DNA from: an uncultured Alteromonadaceae bacterium
GTDB lineage: Bacteria; Pseudomonadota; Gammaproteobacteria; Enterobacterales; Alteromonadaceae
Direction of reading: 5' to 3'
DNA length: 64,000 nucleotides
Assembly: GCA_947494925.1 (NCBI GenBank)
Contig: CANLWS010000004.1
Location: 62,001-126,000, forward strand
Part shown: in pieces, positions 9,087 to 17,493 of the stretch
Layout of the letters: every line of letters starts with the position of its first letter
How positions within the stretch are numbered: position 1 is the stretch's first letter
Program-made: the position numbers and the translations under genes
The notes under the pieces: generated by a model
Databases searched by the model: none
What the model saw: the letters and a program-made list of their open reading frames with translations, nothing else
Told to the model about the DNA's origin: nothing

Positions 9087-9749
9087 ATGCCGAAACCACA
9101 AACGTTGATATATCGTCCGTTGGTGTTAGCCATCTTTTGGTTGGCAACCTTACCAATACTGGCAATTGGAACAATTGAATTCAGTCTTGAGTTGTTCCAG
9201 AAGATAGAACGCGAGTATGGAAAAGAAGCCTCAAAACGTGTGGAGAATTGGCAACACTTGTTACAGCAACAAGATTATCAGGACGAACAAGACAAACTGG
9301 AAAAAGTGAACGATTTTTTTAATCAACGACGATTTATTGATGATTACGTTCATTGGCAAAAACAGGATTATTGGGCGACACCACTGGAGTTTCTCGCTAC
9401 GGATGGCGGAGATTGTGAAGATTTTTCAATAGCCAAGTATGTGAGTTTGCGCCAGTTAGGCGTGCCTGCTGAGAAAATGCGGCTTATGTATGTCAAAGCA
9501 TTGAAACTCAATCAGGCTCATATGGTACTTGCCTATTACCCGGAAGCGAATGCAATACCTTTGGTGCTTGATAACCTTGATAAACAGATAAAACCCGCCA
9601 CCAGGCGAAAGGATTTGTTGCCAGTTTATAGTTTCAATGGTGATGGGCTTTGGTTAGCAAAAGCCCAGGGAAGAGGCAAGAAAGTGCAACCTGAAGGCAG
9701 CCACAGTTTATGGGAAGAAGTCGCTGACAGGATTGAAAGAGGTCAATAG
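9087..9749 (+). CDS. lapG: LapG-like periplasmic transglutaminase-like cysteine protease
   Basis: A 220-residue protein with an N-terminal hydrophobic segment (residues 9-28) that can export it to the periplasm. The bacterial transglutaminase-like cysteine proteinase domain carries Cys110 (in GGDCEDF), His145 (in NQAHMV) and Asp162 (in VLDN). These match the catalytic triad of LapG, which clips giant surface adhesins when c-di-GMP is low. The gene is followed 11 bases later by a LapD-like receptor, the usual partner that holds LapG inactive. No LapA-type adhesin or its type I exporter is in the window, so the substrate lies elsewhere or is novel. Confidence 0.85.
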   Translation: MPKPQTLIYRPLVLAIFWLATLPILAIGTIEFSLELFQKIEREYGKEASKRVENWQHLLQQQDYQDEQDKLEKVNDFFNQRRFIDDYVHWQKQDYWATPLEFLATDGGDCEDFSIAKYVSLRQLGVPAEKMRLMYVKALKLNQAHMVLAYYPEANAIPLVLDNLDKQIKPATRRKDLLPVYSFNGDGLWLAKAQGRGKKVQPEGSHSLWEEVADRIERGQ

Positions 9750-9760
9750 GGAGAGGTTAA

Positions 9761-11689
9761 ATGTCACTGAGTACACAGCTGAAACTAAGCGTTCTAACTA
9801 TTCTAATTATTGTGTTTGTCAGCAGTATGTGGATAAACGTAAGCGGCACTCGCGGTTTTGTTGAGGCTCAACTTAGCTCACATTCCCAGGATACCGCCAC
9901 TTCACTTGGCCTTTCAATTGCACCATTTATTGGCAACGAGGGTGATTTGCCCATTATTGATGCAATGATCAACGCTATTTTCGACCGTGGTTATTACCAA
10001 CAAATCAGTTTATACGATGGGCAACAAAAACTTCTTTTGCAAAAGTCGAATCCGGAATCTCTTGAACAGGTACCGGATTGGTTCAGAAATTTGTTCTCTC
10101 TATCCCCTCCACTTAATCAGACGGAAATAAACGATGGCTGGCAAATTGCCGGTAAGTTAACAGTAACCAGTCACCCTGGCATTGGCTACCAGAAGCTTTG
10201 GCTGAGCGCTGTACAAAGTTTCTGGATGACACTTGGCCTGTTTATATTGGCCAGTCTCATGGTATTTTTTCTGTTGCGCATAGTGACGCGCCCAATCAAA
10301 GACGTGGTGTCTCAAGCCGAAAAAATCAGTCACGGTCACTTTGTCCCAGTTGAAGTTATTCCAAAAACACGTGAACTTCGCACATTTGTAACAGCAATGA
10401 ACACCATGTCTTCAGTACTTGGTAAAATGTTCAGGGAGTTGTCAGCCCAGGCGGAGCGTTACCGGAAGTTTGCCTATGTGGACAACCTAACCGGACTTAG
10501 CAACAGGCGAGCGTTTGAGTTAAACCTTAAACAACTCCTGACTGACGAAGAAAAGCATGCAGAAGGGTATTTGTTCATTATCAGACTATCGAGTCTGACT
10601 GACATCAATCAGACTTGTGGTGCCGATGACGCCAACCAATACATAGTTGAAATCAGTAGCCAGATAATTGCCCGCCTCGATAAAAAAGCCATTTCACACC
10701 GCCTGTATCGTATCAGCGGTGCGGATATGGGTCTGATTATAGAAAATATTGATGGCACTGTTGCCTCGGAACTGTGTACTGAACTCAGTCAGATGTTTGG
10801 TCAGTTAATCAAGCCTCATTATTCACAGGGTACTGCTCACCTTGGCGCCAGTCACTTCGAACTGAACGACACATTTTCAGGCCTAATCGAAAAAGCAGAC
10901 AGCGCTTTAGTGGTCGCTAAAACATTGACACAGGGCTGGCAGCTAGCCGAAAAACTTGATGTAAAACAAAGCAATAGCGAATGGCGAACGCAACTTGAAC
11001 AAGTTTTGGCAGGCAACAAAGTTACTTTCGTCAAACAAGCAATTAAGTCATTGACAGGTAACACTCAGTACCATGAATGTTACGCGCGTTTTTACATGCC
11101 AAACGAAGAAAAGCCTATCCCCACGGGTCAACTTATCCCCGCCAGTGAGCGACTGAATTATGTTCAGGCTATAGACAGGTTAGTTATATCCTCTGCTTTA
11201 GAAAAATTGCATGACCAACCGGCTGACATTGGTATCAATGTCAGCCGTTCATCCATAGCAGATGACAATTTTTGCTCTTGGTTGGTTTCACAACTGCAAA
11301 GCAACAGGCTCGTTTGCAAACATTTAGCGTTTGAAGTCAATGAACATTGCCTACATGACCCCAGCGGTAACCTTTTAGCAGTGCGAAATGCAATCAAAGA
11401 ATCTGGTGCCAGGCTGACGATCGAACACTTTGGCACCAGCTCATCTGCATTTAGCTATCTGAATAAGATAAAGCCAGATTACATCAAACTCGATAGTGGT
11501 TTCATCAGGGATATCGATCAACATCAAGACAATCAGTTTTTTGTTCAGGCATTGGTAAACATCGCTCATGGTCTGAATATTCAAGTGATAGCAGAGCAAG
11601 TAGAAACTGCGCTGGAGGCGAATGCCCTGCAAAATCTTCATGTGGATTGTTTACAAGGCTACTTTATTGGTAAACCAGGTCACTGGTAG
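9761..11689 (+). CDS. lapD: LapD-like c-di-GMP receptor (degenerate GGDEF-EAL)
   Basis: A 642-residue inner-membrane receptor. In order: a transmembrane helix (about 8-27), a periplasmic LapD/MoxY-type domain ending in the conserved SHPGIGYQKLW stretch, a second helix (about 152-172), HAMP, then degenerate GGDEF and EAL domains. The GGDEF site reads SGADM and the EAL signature reads FEV, so cyclase and phosphodiesterase activities should be absent and c-di-GMP only bound, as in LapD. With ligand bound, LapD sequesters LapG at the periplasmic domain. It is co-transcribed with lapG. Its place within an exopolysaccharide locus is unusual. Confidence 0.87.
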   Translation: MSLSTQLKLSVLTILIIVFVSSMWINVSGTRGFVEAQLSSHSQDTATSLGLSIAPFIGNEGDLPIIDAMINAIFDRGYYQQISLYDGQQKLLLQKSNPESLEQVPDWFRNLFSLSPPLNQTEINDGWQIAGKLTVTSHPGIGYQKLWLSAVQSFWMTLGLFILASLMVFFLLRIVTRPIKDVVSQAEKISHGHFVPVEVIPKTRELRTFVTAMNTMSSVLGKMFRELSAQAERYRKFAYVDNLTGLSNRRAFELNLKQLLTDEEKHAEGYLFIIRLSSLTDINQTCGADDANQYIVEISSQIIARLDKKAISHRLYRISGADMGLIIENIDGTVASELCTELSQMFGQLIKPHYSQGTAHLGASHFELNDTFSGLIEKADSALVVAKTLTQGWQLAEKLDVKQSNSEWRTQLEQVLAGNKVTFVKQAIKSLTGNTQYHECYARFYMPNEEKPIPTGQLIPASERLNYVQAIDRLVISSALEKLHDQPADIGINVSRSSIADDNFCSWLVSQLQSNRLVCKHLAFEVNEHCLHDPSGNLLAVRNAIKESGARLTIEHFGTSSSAFSYLNKIKPDYIKLDSGFIRDIDQHQDNQFFVQALVNIAHGLNIQVIAEQVETALEANALQNLHVDCLQGYFIGKPGHW

Positions 11690-11766
11690 TGACGAAGTGG
11701 CGCTTAACTTGCAGATGCTTTGTACAAGTGTCAGGAGTTATCAAATTTTAATTCAAGGAGACGACA

Positions 11767-12381
11767 ATGCGTAATACGTTGATTTCGATTGTTCTATGCT
11801 GGTCTGCTGTCAGTTTGACGGCCTGGGCGCAACAAACCTCTCAATTAGATGAAGCAGGTATTTACGGTAACATTGAACAACCTGGTTATCAGCTTCAACA
11901 GTCAATTAAAAGTGAAGTAAAGTCCGGAAAGAAGCTGGCACTGGCCTGTGAGTCAGTTTTGCAAAAAGCGCTTCAGGAAGACGCAGGTATTTTAAATCCG
12001 ACCGCCTATGATGTGGTGGTCGGATGGCCCGCTTTAAGCCTGAGTTTTATCAATAACATAGCGCAGGTTGCCTTGATGCCCGAAGGGATCAAAATGACAA
12101 TTGAAGACAACCCGGGTCGTGCTGAAAACGTCATTACCCTGGGCATAGCGCTATATCCTGATTACGCCCAGGAAATTGTCAACGCAGCAATTCTGAGTGG
12201 CGAACTCAGCCCGGAAGATGCTTTGTTAGCAGCGCTTTCTGCCGGCGCTGACCCTGCTTTGGTATCTGTTGCCACAGCAGCTGGTTTGGCCGATGACGTG
12301 GCTGCTGCACCTGCACCAATAGGAGTCGGCGTTGGTGCTGGAGGAAGCGGCGGTGGTGATACCACTGCGTCTACAAATTGA
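11767..12381 (+). CDS. Secreted protein of unknown function in the EPS/lap block
   Basis: A 204-residue protein that I do not recognise. It starts with a good Sec signal peptide (cleavage likely after WAQQ or AWA, near residue 21) and has a strong AAGGAG ribosome site. The mature part is mostly helical in character. Residues from about 140 to 180 are Ala-rich, and the last 20 or so are a Gly/Ser-rich tail (GVGVGAGGSGGGDTT). The single Cys lies near residue 61. It sits between lapD and an O-antigen-ligase-fold gene, so a role in polymer attachment or biofilm matrix is a reasonable guess. There is no lipobox and no PEP-CTERM-like anchor. Confidence 0.6.
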   Translation: MRNTLISIVLCWSAVSLTAWAQQTSQLDEAGIYGNIEQPGYQLQQSIKSEVKSGKKLALACESVLQKALQEDAGILNPTAYDVVVGWPALSLSFINNIAQVALMPEGIKMTIEDNPGRAENVITLGIALYPDYAQEIVNAAILSGELSPEDALLAALSAGADPALVSVATAAGLADDVAAAPAPIGVGVGAGGSGGGDTTASTN

Positions 12382-12418
12382 TACAGAGAGTACCCATGCG
12401 CTGTAGGGATAAGATGAG

Positions 12419-13864
12419 TTGAGGAAAATCGGCCTTGCATATCCCTTTGGCACATTGGCAAGCAGGTTGAACAAACTGGAGAAAGGATTATTCCTGTTCC
12501 TGCTGGTTTTATTGCTCTGGCTTCCCTTACCCCTTGGTTCCAACAGACCATGGGCATGGGGGATAATGCAGCTTGGTTGTTATCTGTTGTTGGCCGGTTG
12601 TATTTTGCGTCACTGGCGCAACGTTGACCCTTGGCAAGCCAACTACCGGCTGCCGATTTTTTTATTGGGCATTTTCGTTCTTTGGACCTTTCTTCAATCA
12701 ATTTCCCTGCCTGAAATATTGGTCAGGCTTGTGTCACCTTTTAGCCACCATTATTTCAGTCTGGCTGAGGCACCAAGCTTTAGTATCTCAATTGACCCTG
12801 CTCAAACACGAATTGCCTTTTACAAAGGCTTGGCATATTTCAGCCTGTTTATTGCTTGCCTGACACTAATAAACTCGGCTCGGCGAGTTAAACAAGTCAT
12901 GTTATGTATGTTCTTGGCAGGCGTGTTTCAGGCAATTTACGGAAGCATTGAAGTTTTGTCCGGGTGGCAGCACAGTTTGATTTTTTCGCTTCCGGTGGGT
13001 AAAGCAGCCAGTGGCTCGTTCGTGTATAAAAATCATTATGCGAACTTTCTGCTGCTAAGCGCAGCCATGGGAATTGGTTATCTGATCAGCACCATGCGTG
13101 ACGGCCTTAAAATGCGTGGCAGGGAACAGATGCGTTCAATATTAAATGCCATGTTTAATGGCAAAGTACTTGTACGTGTTGCTGTGGCGATGACGGTTAT
13201 TGGCTTGGTATTGTCTCGCTCCAGAATGGGAAACAGTGCATTTTTTATTGCGCTTGCCGTGTCGGGCATACTCGGTTTGTTATTGTTTAAACAGAAATCC
13301 AGGGGCATGGTCATATTATTGGCCAGCATGTTGATCATAGATTTACTGATTGTTAGCAGCTGGTTTGGATTGCAAGAAGTAGGTACCAGGCTAATGTCAA
13401 CCACATTGGCGGAAGAAGTAAGGCTAAATGTCTGGCAAGCAGCTTCACCTCTGCTAAGCCAGGTATTATTTTCAGGGGCAGGTGGAGGCAGCTTCTACAC
13501 GGCCTTTTCACTTTTTCAATCTGGAAACATTTACGCTTTTTATGATCATGCACACAACGACTACCTACAATTTCTCATCGAATATGGTGTTTTGGCAACT
13601 GTCATTATCTCTGCTCTGGTGATTATTTGCCTTTTTCAGGCCACTAAGGCTATGGCTCTGAGGCGGCACCCGATTATGTGCGCTGCAGCTTTTGCCAGCC
13701 AGATGGCCATAGTGGGAACTTTAATCCATATGAGTACGGATTTTCCATTGCAATCACCGGCCAACGCCTCCTATTTTGTTGTGGCTCTTGCCCTCTCCCT
13801 CTGCAGCAACTGCCTGGATAGTCGCAATGCTTCTCAGAAAAGCAAAAAGCATGATGAAATATAG
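12419..13864 (+). CDS. O-antigen ligase family membrane protein
   Basis: A 481-residue protein with about eleven membrane segments and a periplasmic loop carrying the Wzy_C hallmark YDHAHNDYLQFLIEYG (roughly residues 376-391). This HxNxYL-type motif is typical of O-antigen ligases and of the bacterial pilin/glycan oligosaccharyltransferase family. The best start is TTG at 12419: the ATG five bases upstream is in another frame and stops at once, and the next in-frame Met is inside the membrane domain. It is the second protein of this fold in the locus. It may attach polymer to a carrier, with the copy at 4446-5738 as polymerase, but the roles could be reversed. Confidence 0.8.
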   Translation: MRKIGLAYPFGTLASRLNKLEKGLFLFLLVLLLWLPLPLGSNRPWAWGIMQLGCYLLLAGCILRHWRNVDPWQANYRLPIFLLGIFVLWTFLQSISLPEILVRLVSPFSHHYFSLAEAPSFSISIDPAQTRIAFYKGLAYFSLFIACLTLINSARRVKQVMLCMFLAGVFQAIYGSIEVLSGWQHSLIFSLPVGKAASGSFVYKNHYANFLLLSAAMGIGYLISTMRDGLKMRGREQMRSILNAMFNGKVLVRVAVAMTVIGLVLSRSRMGNSAFFIALAVSGILGLLLFKQKSRGMVILLASMLIIDLLIVSSWFGLQEVGTRLMSTTLAEEVRLNVWQAASPLLSQVLFSGAGGGSFYTAFSLFQSGNIYAFYDHAHNDYLQFLIEYGVLATVIISALVIICLFQATKAMALRRHPIMCAAAFASQMAIVGTLIHMSTDFPLQSPANASYFVVALALSLCSNCLDSRNASQKSKKHDEI

Positions 13865-13872
13865 ATAGCAGG

Positions 13873-14625
13873 TTAACCTTGCTTTTCCAGAGGACAGTCT
13901 ATTTTTGCGCGGATAAATCGTGATTTTGGTGCCAACCAGCGGCAGGTAACTACTGTCGCGTCATGTTGTTCGATTACAGACTTAACCCGCTCGACACTCT
14001 GAGGATGGGATAAGCCCAAATACAATCGATTTTTAGTTTCGTCAGAAAGTGCCAGATAGTAGGGATGGTTCGCTTTGTACAAGGCCAATCCTAAAGAGGC
14101 GACCATTACATGGACTTCTGGTTGACTAGGCCCAAAAGAAGCGGCACGTTTTACGTAGGTCAACAATTCACCATCAAACTGTCCCTGACGCCATTTCAGC
14201 ATAGCCAATGAAGCCCAGGTAACTGACCAGGTGGGTCGTAATTTCGAAGACTGTAGATAGTACTTTTTGGCTTCTCGACTATTGGCAACAGGATCGCCGT
14301 AACCAGCCACGACTGCCCATTCCAGAATCTGAGCTAACAAATCCAGATAAAGCGGATTCTCAGTGTCATCTTCGATGGCTGAACGCATAGCGGACTCAGC
14401 CACGTCATACTCACCCTTGCTACCGGGCCCCCCTGATTGTTGCCATTGCTGCACAATTTGTCTGGCCTGATAATAATCCAGACTTGCCAGTACCCTACCC
14501 TTCACAGCAAACAGGCTGAAGGTTAAAACAATCAAAATTAATAGCTTTAACGCGACTATCTTACCTTTATGCGACAATACCCATGTAAACTTTTCAGCAG
14601 ACACAATAACTCCTGGTGTATCCAC
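13873..14625 (-). CDS. Membrane-anchored TPR-like polysaccharide biosynthesis protein (VpsP-like)
   Basis: A 250-residue protein with one N-terminal transmembrane helix (about residues 25-46), then a periplasmic part built of tetratricopeptide-like helices (residues about 70-210). The YYQARQIVQQWQ start of the soluble part resembles the VpsP family found in Vibrio-type exopolysaccharide loci, whose function is not defined. It is the last gene of the minus-strand unit coding for the beta-barrel, export protein and Wzc, 21 bases after wzc, and it converges on 12419-13864. A scaffold role in the secretion machine is an inference. Confidence 0.65.
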   Translation of the reverse strand: MDTPGVIVSAEKFTWVLSHKGKIVALKLLILIVLTFSLFAVKGRVLASLDYYQARQIVQQWQQSGGPGSKGEYDVAESAMRSAIEDDTENPLYLDLLAQILEWAVVAGYGDPVANSREAKKYYLQSSKLRPTWSVTWASLAMLKWRQGQFDGELLTYVKRAASFGPSQPEVHVMVASLGLALYKANHPYYLALSDETKNRLYLGLSHPQSVERVKSVIEQHDATVVTCRWLAPKSRFIRAKIDCPLEKQG

Positions 14626-14646
14626 TCGTTCCTATGGATGACAGCA

Positions 14647-16914
14647 CTAGCTGGACTTGGATTCCATGGCATGACTCTGATATCCATAGGGGTCGTAAAA
14701 CCCAGCATAGTCTCCGGTTTTCTTGGCTTTTTTCAAATCAACCTGATTGAGCACTACCCCATCTACCCTATGTCCAACCTGTAAAAAGCGACTAAGACCA
14801 TTATTAATGGTTTTGGCACTTGTGCTGTCTGCTTTAACCACATAGAGCAACGAATCGGTGACCTCTGATATGACCATGGCGTCACTCACTGCCTGAGTCG
14901 GGGCCGTATCAATAATGATGTGTTTGTATTGTTTGCGCAGTTTACCAATCAGATTTTTGAAGGTCTCTGAAGCCAGTAATTCTTGTGGGTTTGGTGGCAG
15001 AGACCCTGCAGGCAATACGTCCACGGCCGAATATTCATCAGTCATGATACATTCTTCATCCTCATGGGTACCTGCAATAATGTTGGCCAACCCAGGTTGA
15101 AACCCCGGGAACCCGAACTGTTTGGCAAGCGTCGGTCTGCGCAGGTCTGCATCAATGATCAATGTTTTACCCAGTTGTCCCAACGAAAATGCCAGGTTGA
15201 CAGACACAGTGGTTTTACCTTCTTTGGGTACACTTGACGCAACCAGAATAACTCGACTGTCATTGTCCACGTTGAGTAACAACAAATTGGTTCGAATGGT
15301 TCGCATGGACTCACTGAACGTGTGATGCTTAGTATCAAAGTAGTGTCGCAACGGAAGGCCTTTCTTACGCTTATGGGCTTGCCATGGAATGATACCCAAC
15401 ATTCTTTGAGCCAATTTTCTTTCTACATCTTCCACTGACCGAATACCGCTATTCAGGGCTTCAAGCGCCAGTGCCAGGAAAACACCCAACCCTAAACTCA
15501 GCACGAATGCAGCCCCAACAATCAACGTTTTCTTAGGCTTAGCTGCTTTAGCTGGTGGGTTTGCCGGATCCAGAATTCGCGCATTAGCAGATTCGAATCC
15601 TCCCAGCTCACTGGTTTCTTTAAGTCGCGTAAAAAACGAATTGTACAGTTGCTGATTGATGTCTACTTCCCGTTGAAGTGCTCGGCGCTTGTTGTCCAAG
15701 GTAGTGAGTCTGCGATAACGGGCTTTGGCGCTGTCTACTTCTGCTTGTAAATCCAGCACTTTGTTACGTGCATTTTTGTATGTATTTTCATAATCACCTG
15801 CGATCCCGCCAATAATTGTTCTCAATTGTGTCAGCAGATTGTTCTGAATTGATTCCAACTCCGCATTGGCTGCGATCATCCGGTAATGTTTAGGACCATA
15901 GACACGACTCAATTCTGAAATCCGGCTTTGGGCGGTTATTTCTGAGCGTTTCAGATTCTGAATACTCGGATGATTTTGCACTACCGACAATCGCGACAAG
16001 GTTTCTATATCACCTGCTCTCGAGTTTATTTCTTCGAACACCAAAGCGCTTTGTTTTAAGCTATTTTGTGCATCCAATAACTGTTCACTTAGAGACTGCA
16101 ACTCTTCAGAGGCTAATCCTACTACACCGTCAATATTGACCAGTTGTTCTTTCTCGTAAAAATCTGCCAGGCGCTTTTCAGCTCCGTCCAACTTTTCCCG
16201 CAATCCTTGCAGGCTATCATTTAGCCAGGTTGTTGCTTTACTGGTCATATTGAACTTGGCTTGCAGATAACTCTCGATGTAAACATCAGCTACAGCATTG
16301 GCCACTGACGCTGACAGATCTGCTGATTCGCTTTCGAAGGAGATATTTACTACCTGTGTATTTTTTACCGGTGAAATTGTCAAATTTGCTGAGAAACTGG
16401 CTAACAACGCCATCTTTCTTGCCTGAAAGATTTGCTCTGGTGTTTTTTCAACTTTTTGTTTTTGAGGCAGAAAAGGCAGCCAGGATTTGACTAAGGTTTT
16501 CCCCTCGTTTATCAAGGATTTTCCCTGTCCTAGTAGGGACGTATTATTAGTCCGCATCATCCTTGGATCATTCAGCAAATCCAGTTTATCAATAACACGT
16601 TCCGCGATTTGATTCGAACGAAGAATTTCAAATTGAGTCTGAAAATACTCTTTGCGATTTGAATCTAGCCCATAAACCTCTTCTATGGACATAACTTTGG
16701 CTTGCTCTGCCTCTATGAGCAAAGAAGCTGTTGCCTGATATCTGGGCGTTACTGACAGAACAATCAACGCACTCAAAATAGTAAATACGATAGCCAGACT
16801 TAAAATGCGCCACTGATAATTTCTGATCGTAGTCCAGTATTGCTGAAAATCTATCCTGTCATCGCTCAGCAGATTAGCATCCAGTTGTTCGGCAGTATGA
16901 TTAAACATGTTCAT
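14647..16914 (-). CDS. wzc: Wzc-type polysaccharide co-polymerase / tyrosine autokinase
   Basis: A 755-residue inner-membrane protein. The N-terminal Wzz domain (about 25-120) has a first transmembrane helix near residues 35-58. A long periplasmic coiled-coil region (about 200-430) and a second helix near 490 follow, then a cytoplasmic BY-kinase domain. The kinase has Walker A (SSVPKEGKTT, near residue 560), Walker A' (LIIDADLRRP) and Walker B (IIIDTAP). The C-tail carries a Tyr cluster (GDYAGFYDPYGYQ), the autophosphorylation site of this family. It controls chain length and couples synthesis to export through the Wza-type protein encoded just upstream. Confidence 0.9.
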   Translation of the reverse strand: MNMFNHTAEQLDANLLSDDRIDFQQYWTTIRNYQWRILSLAIVFTILSALIVLSVTPRYQATASLLIEAEQAKVMSIEEVYGLDSNRKEYFQTQFEILRSNQIAERVIDKLDLLNDPRMMRTNNTSLLGQGKSLINEGKTLVKSWLPFLPQKQKVEKTPEQIFQARKMALLASFSANLTISPVKNTQVVNISFESESADLSASVANAVADVYIESYLQAKFNMTSKATTWLNDSLQGLREKLDGAEKRLADFYEKEQLVNIDGVVGLASEELQSLSEQLLDAQNSLKQSALVFEEINSRAGDIETLSRLSVVQNHPSIQNLKRSEITAQSRISELSRVYGPKHYRMIAANAELESIQNNLLTQLRTIIGGIAGDYENTYKNARNKVLDLQAEVDSAKARYRRLTTLDNKRRALQREVDINQQLYNSFFTRLKETSELGGFESANARILDPANPPAKAAKPKKTLIVGAAFVLSLGLGVFLALALEALNSGIRSVEDVERKLAQRMLGIIPWQAHKRKKGLPLRHYFDTKHHTFSESMRTIRTNLLLLNVDNDSRVILVASSVPKEGKTTVSVNLAFSLGQLGKTLIIDADLRRPTLAKQFGFPGFQPGLANIIAGTHEDEECIMTDEYSAVDVLPAGSLPPNPQELLASETFKNLIGKLRKQYKHIIIDTAPTQAVSDAMVISEVTDSLLYVVKADSTSAKTINNGLSRFLQVGHRVDGVVLNQVDLKKAKKTGDYAGFYDPYGYQSHAMESKSS

Positions 16915-16944
16915 TCCGGCTGTTCTCTTTTTTTCAACATGATG

Positions 16945-17478
16945 CTAAAAGAAGCTCTGTTCTACTGTCACAATGTCACCTGGCTGGACAATATCGTTTG
17001 TATTCACAACAAATCGCTGCTGCCCATCGTCTAATGACCGAGAAATAAATATCTTGGTTCGTGATGCCCTTTCCGTATAACCTCCTGCTAACGCAGCGGC
17101 TTTATCCACAGACAGTCCAGGCTGATAGGGATAGCCTCCAGGCTTTTTCACTTCGCCATCGATGAAGAAGGGTCTGTATTCAACTATTGATACGGCGACC
17201 GATGGATTAACTAAATAGTCACCAAGCAATCCCGTATAGATAAGGTTTTCCAATTCAGATACGGTCAAGCCCACAACTCTGATGTCGCCGAGAAATGGAT
17301 AGCTAATGGTGCCGACATCAGGCAAGCGGGTTTGAATGGAGAGGTCATCCTGACCAAAGACCACGATTTTAATTTGGTCTCCCGAACCAAGTCGATATTG
17401 GCTCATACTAGTGTTTGCATTAAGGAATGAAGAAAATAGCAACAATCCTAACAACAAGATAAAGTGTTTGTTTCTCAT
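16945..17478 (-). CDS. Short Wza-type polysaccharide export (OPX) protein
   Basis: A 177-residue exported protein with a signal peptide (first 21 residues). Its polysaccharide-export domain begins at YRLGSGDQIKI and is followed by one SLBB-like domain (FFIDGEVKKPGGYPY). It lacks both a lipobox Cys and the C-terminal amphipathic helix with which Wza spans the outer membrane. It therefore matches the short OPX class that depends on a separate beta-barrel porin. The gene directly upstream (17494-18684) encodes such a barrel 15 bases away, and wzc follows 30 bases downstream. The lack of an outer-membrane span is seen in the sequence; the porin dependence is inferred from the family. Confidence 0.85.
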   Translation of the reverse strand: MRNKHFILLLGLLLFSSFLNANTSMSQYRLGSGDQIKIVVFGQDDLSIQTRLPDVGTISYPFLGDIRVVGLTVSELENLIYTGLLGDYLVNPSVAVSIVEYRPFFIDGEVKKPGGYPYQPGLSVDKAAALAGGYTERASRTKIFISRSLDDGQQRFVVNTNDIVQPGDIVTVEQSFF

Positions 17479-17493
17479 CGGTTTTCCCCAGAT

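Noticed and set aside
12162-12701. 179-codon minus-strand frame with Pro/Ala-rich translation
   Set aside because: It is antisense to the Gly/Ser/Ala-rich end of the secreted protein and to the ligase-fold gene; composition follows from those.
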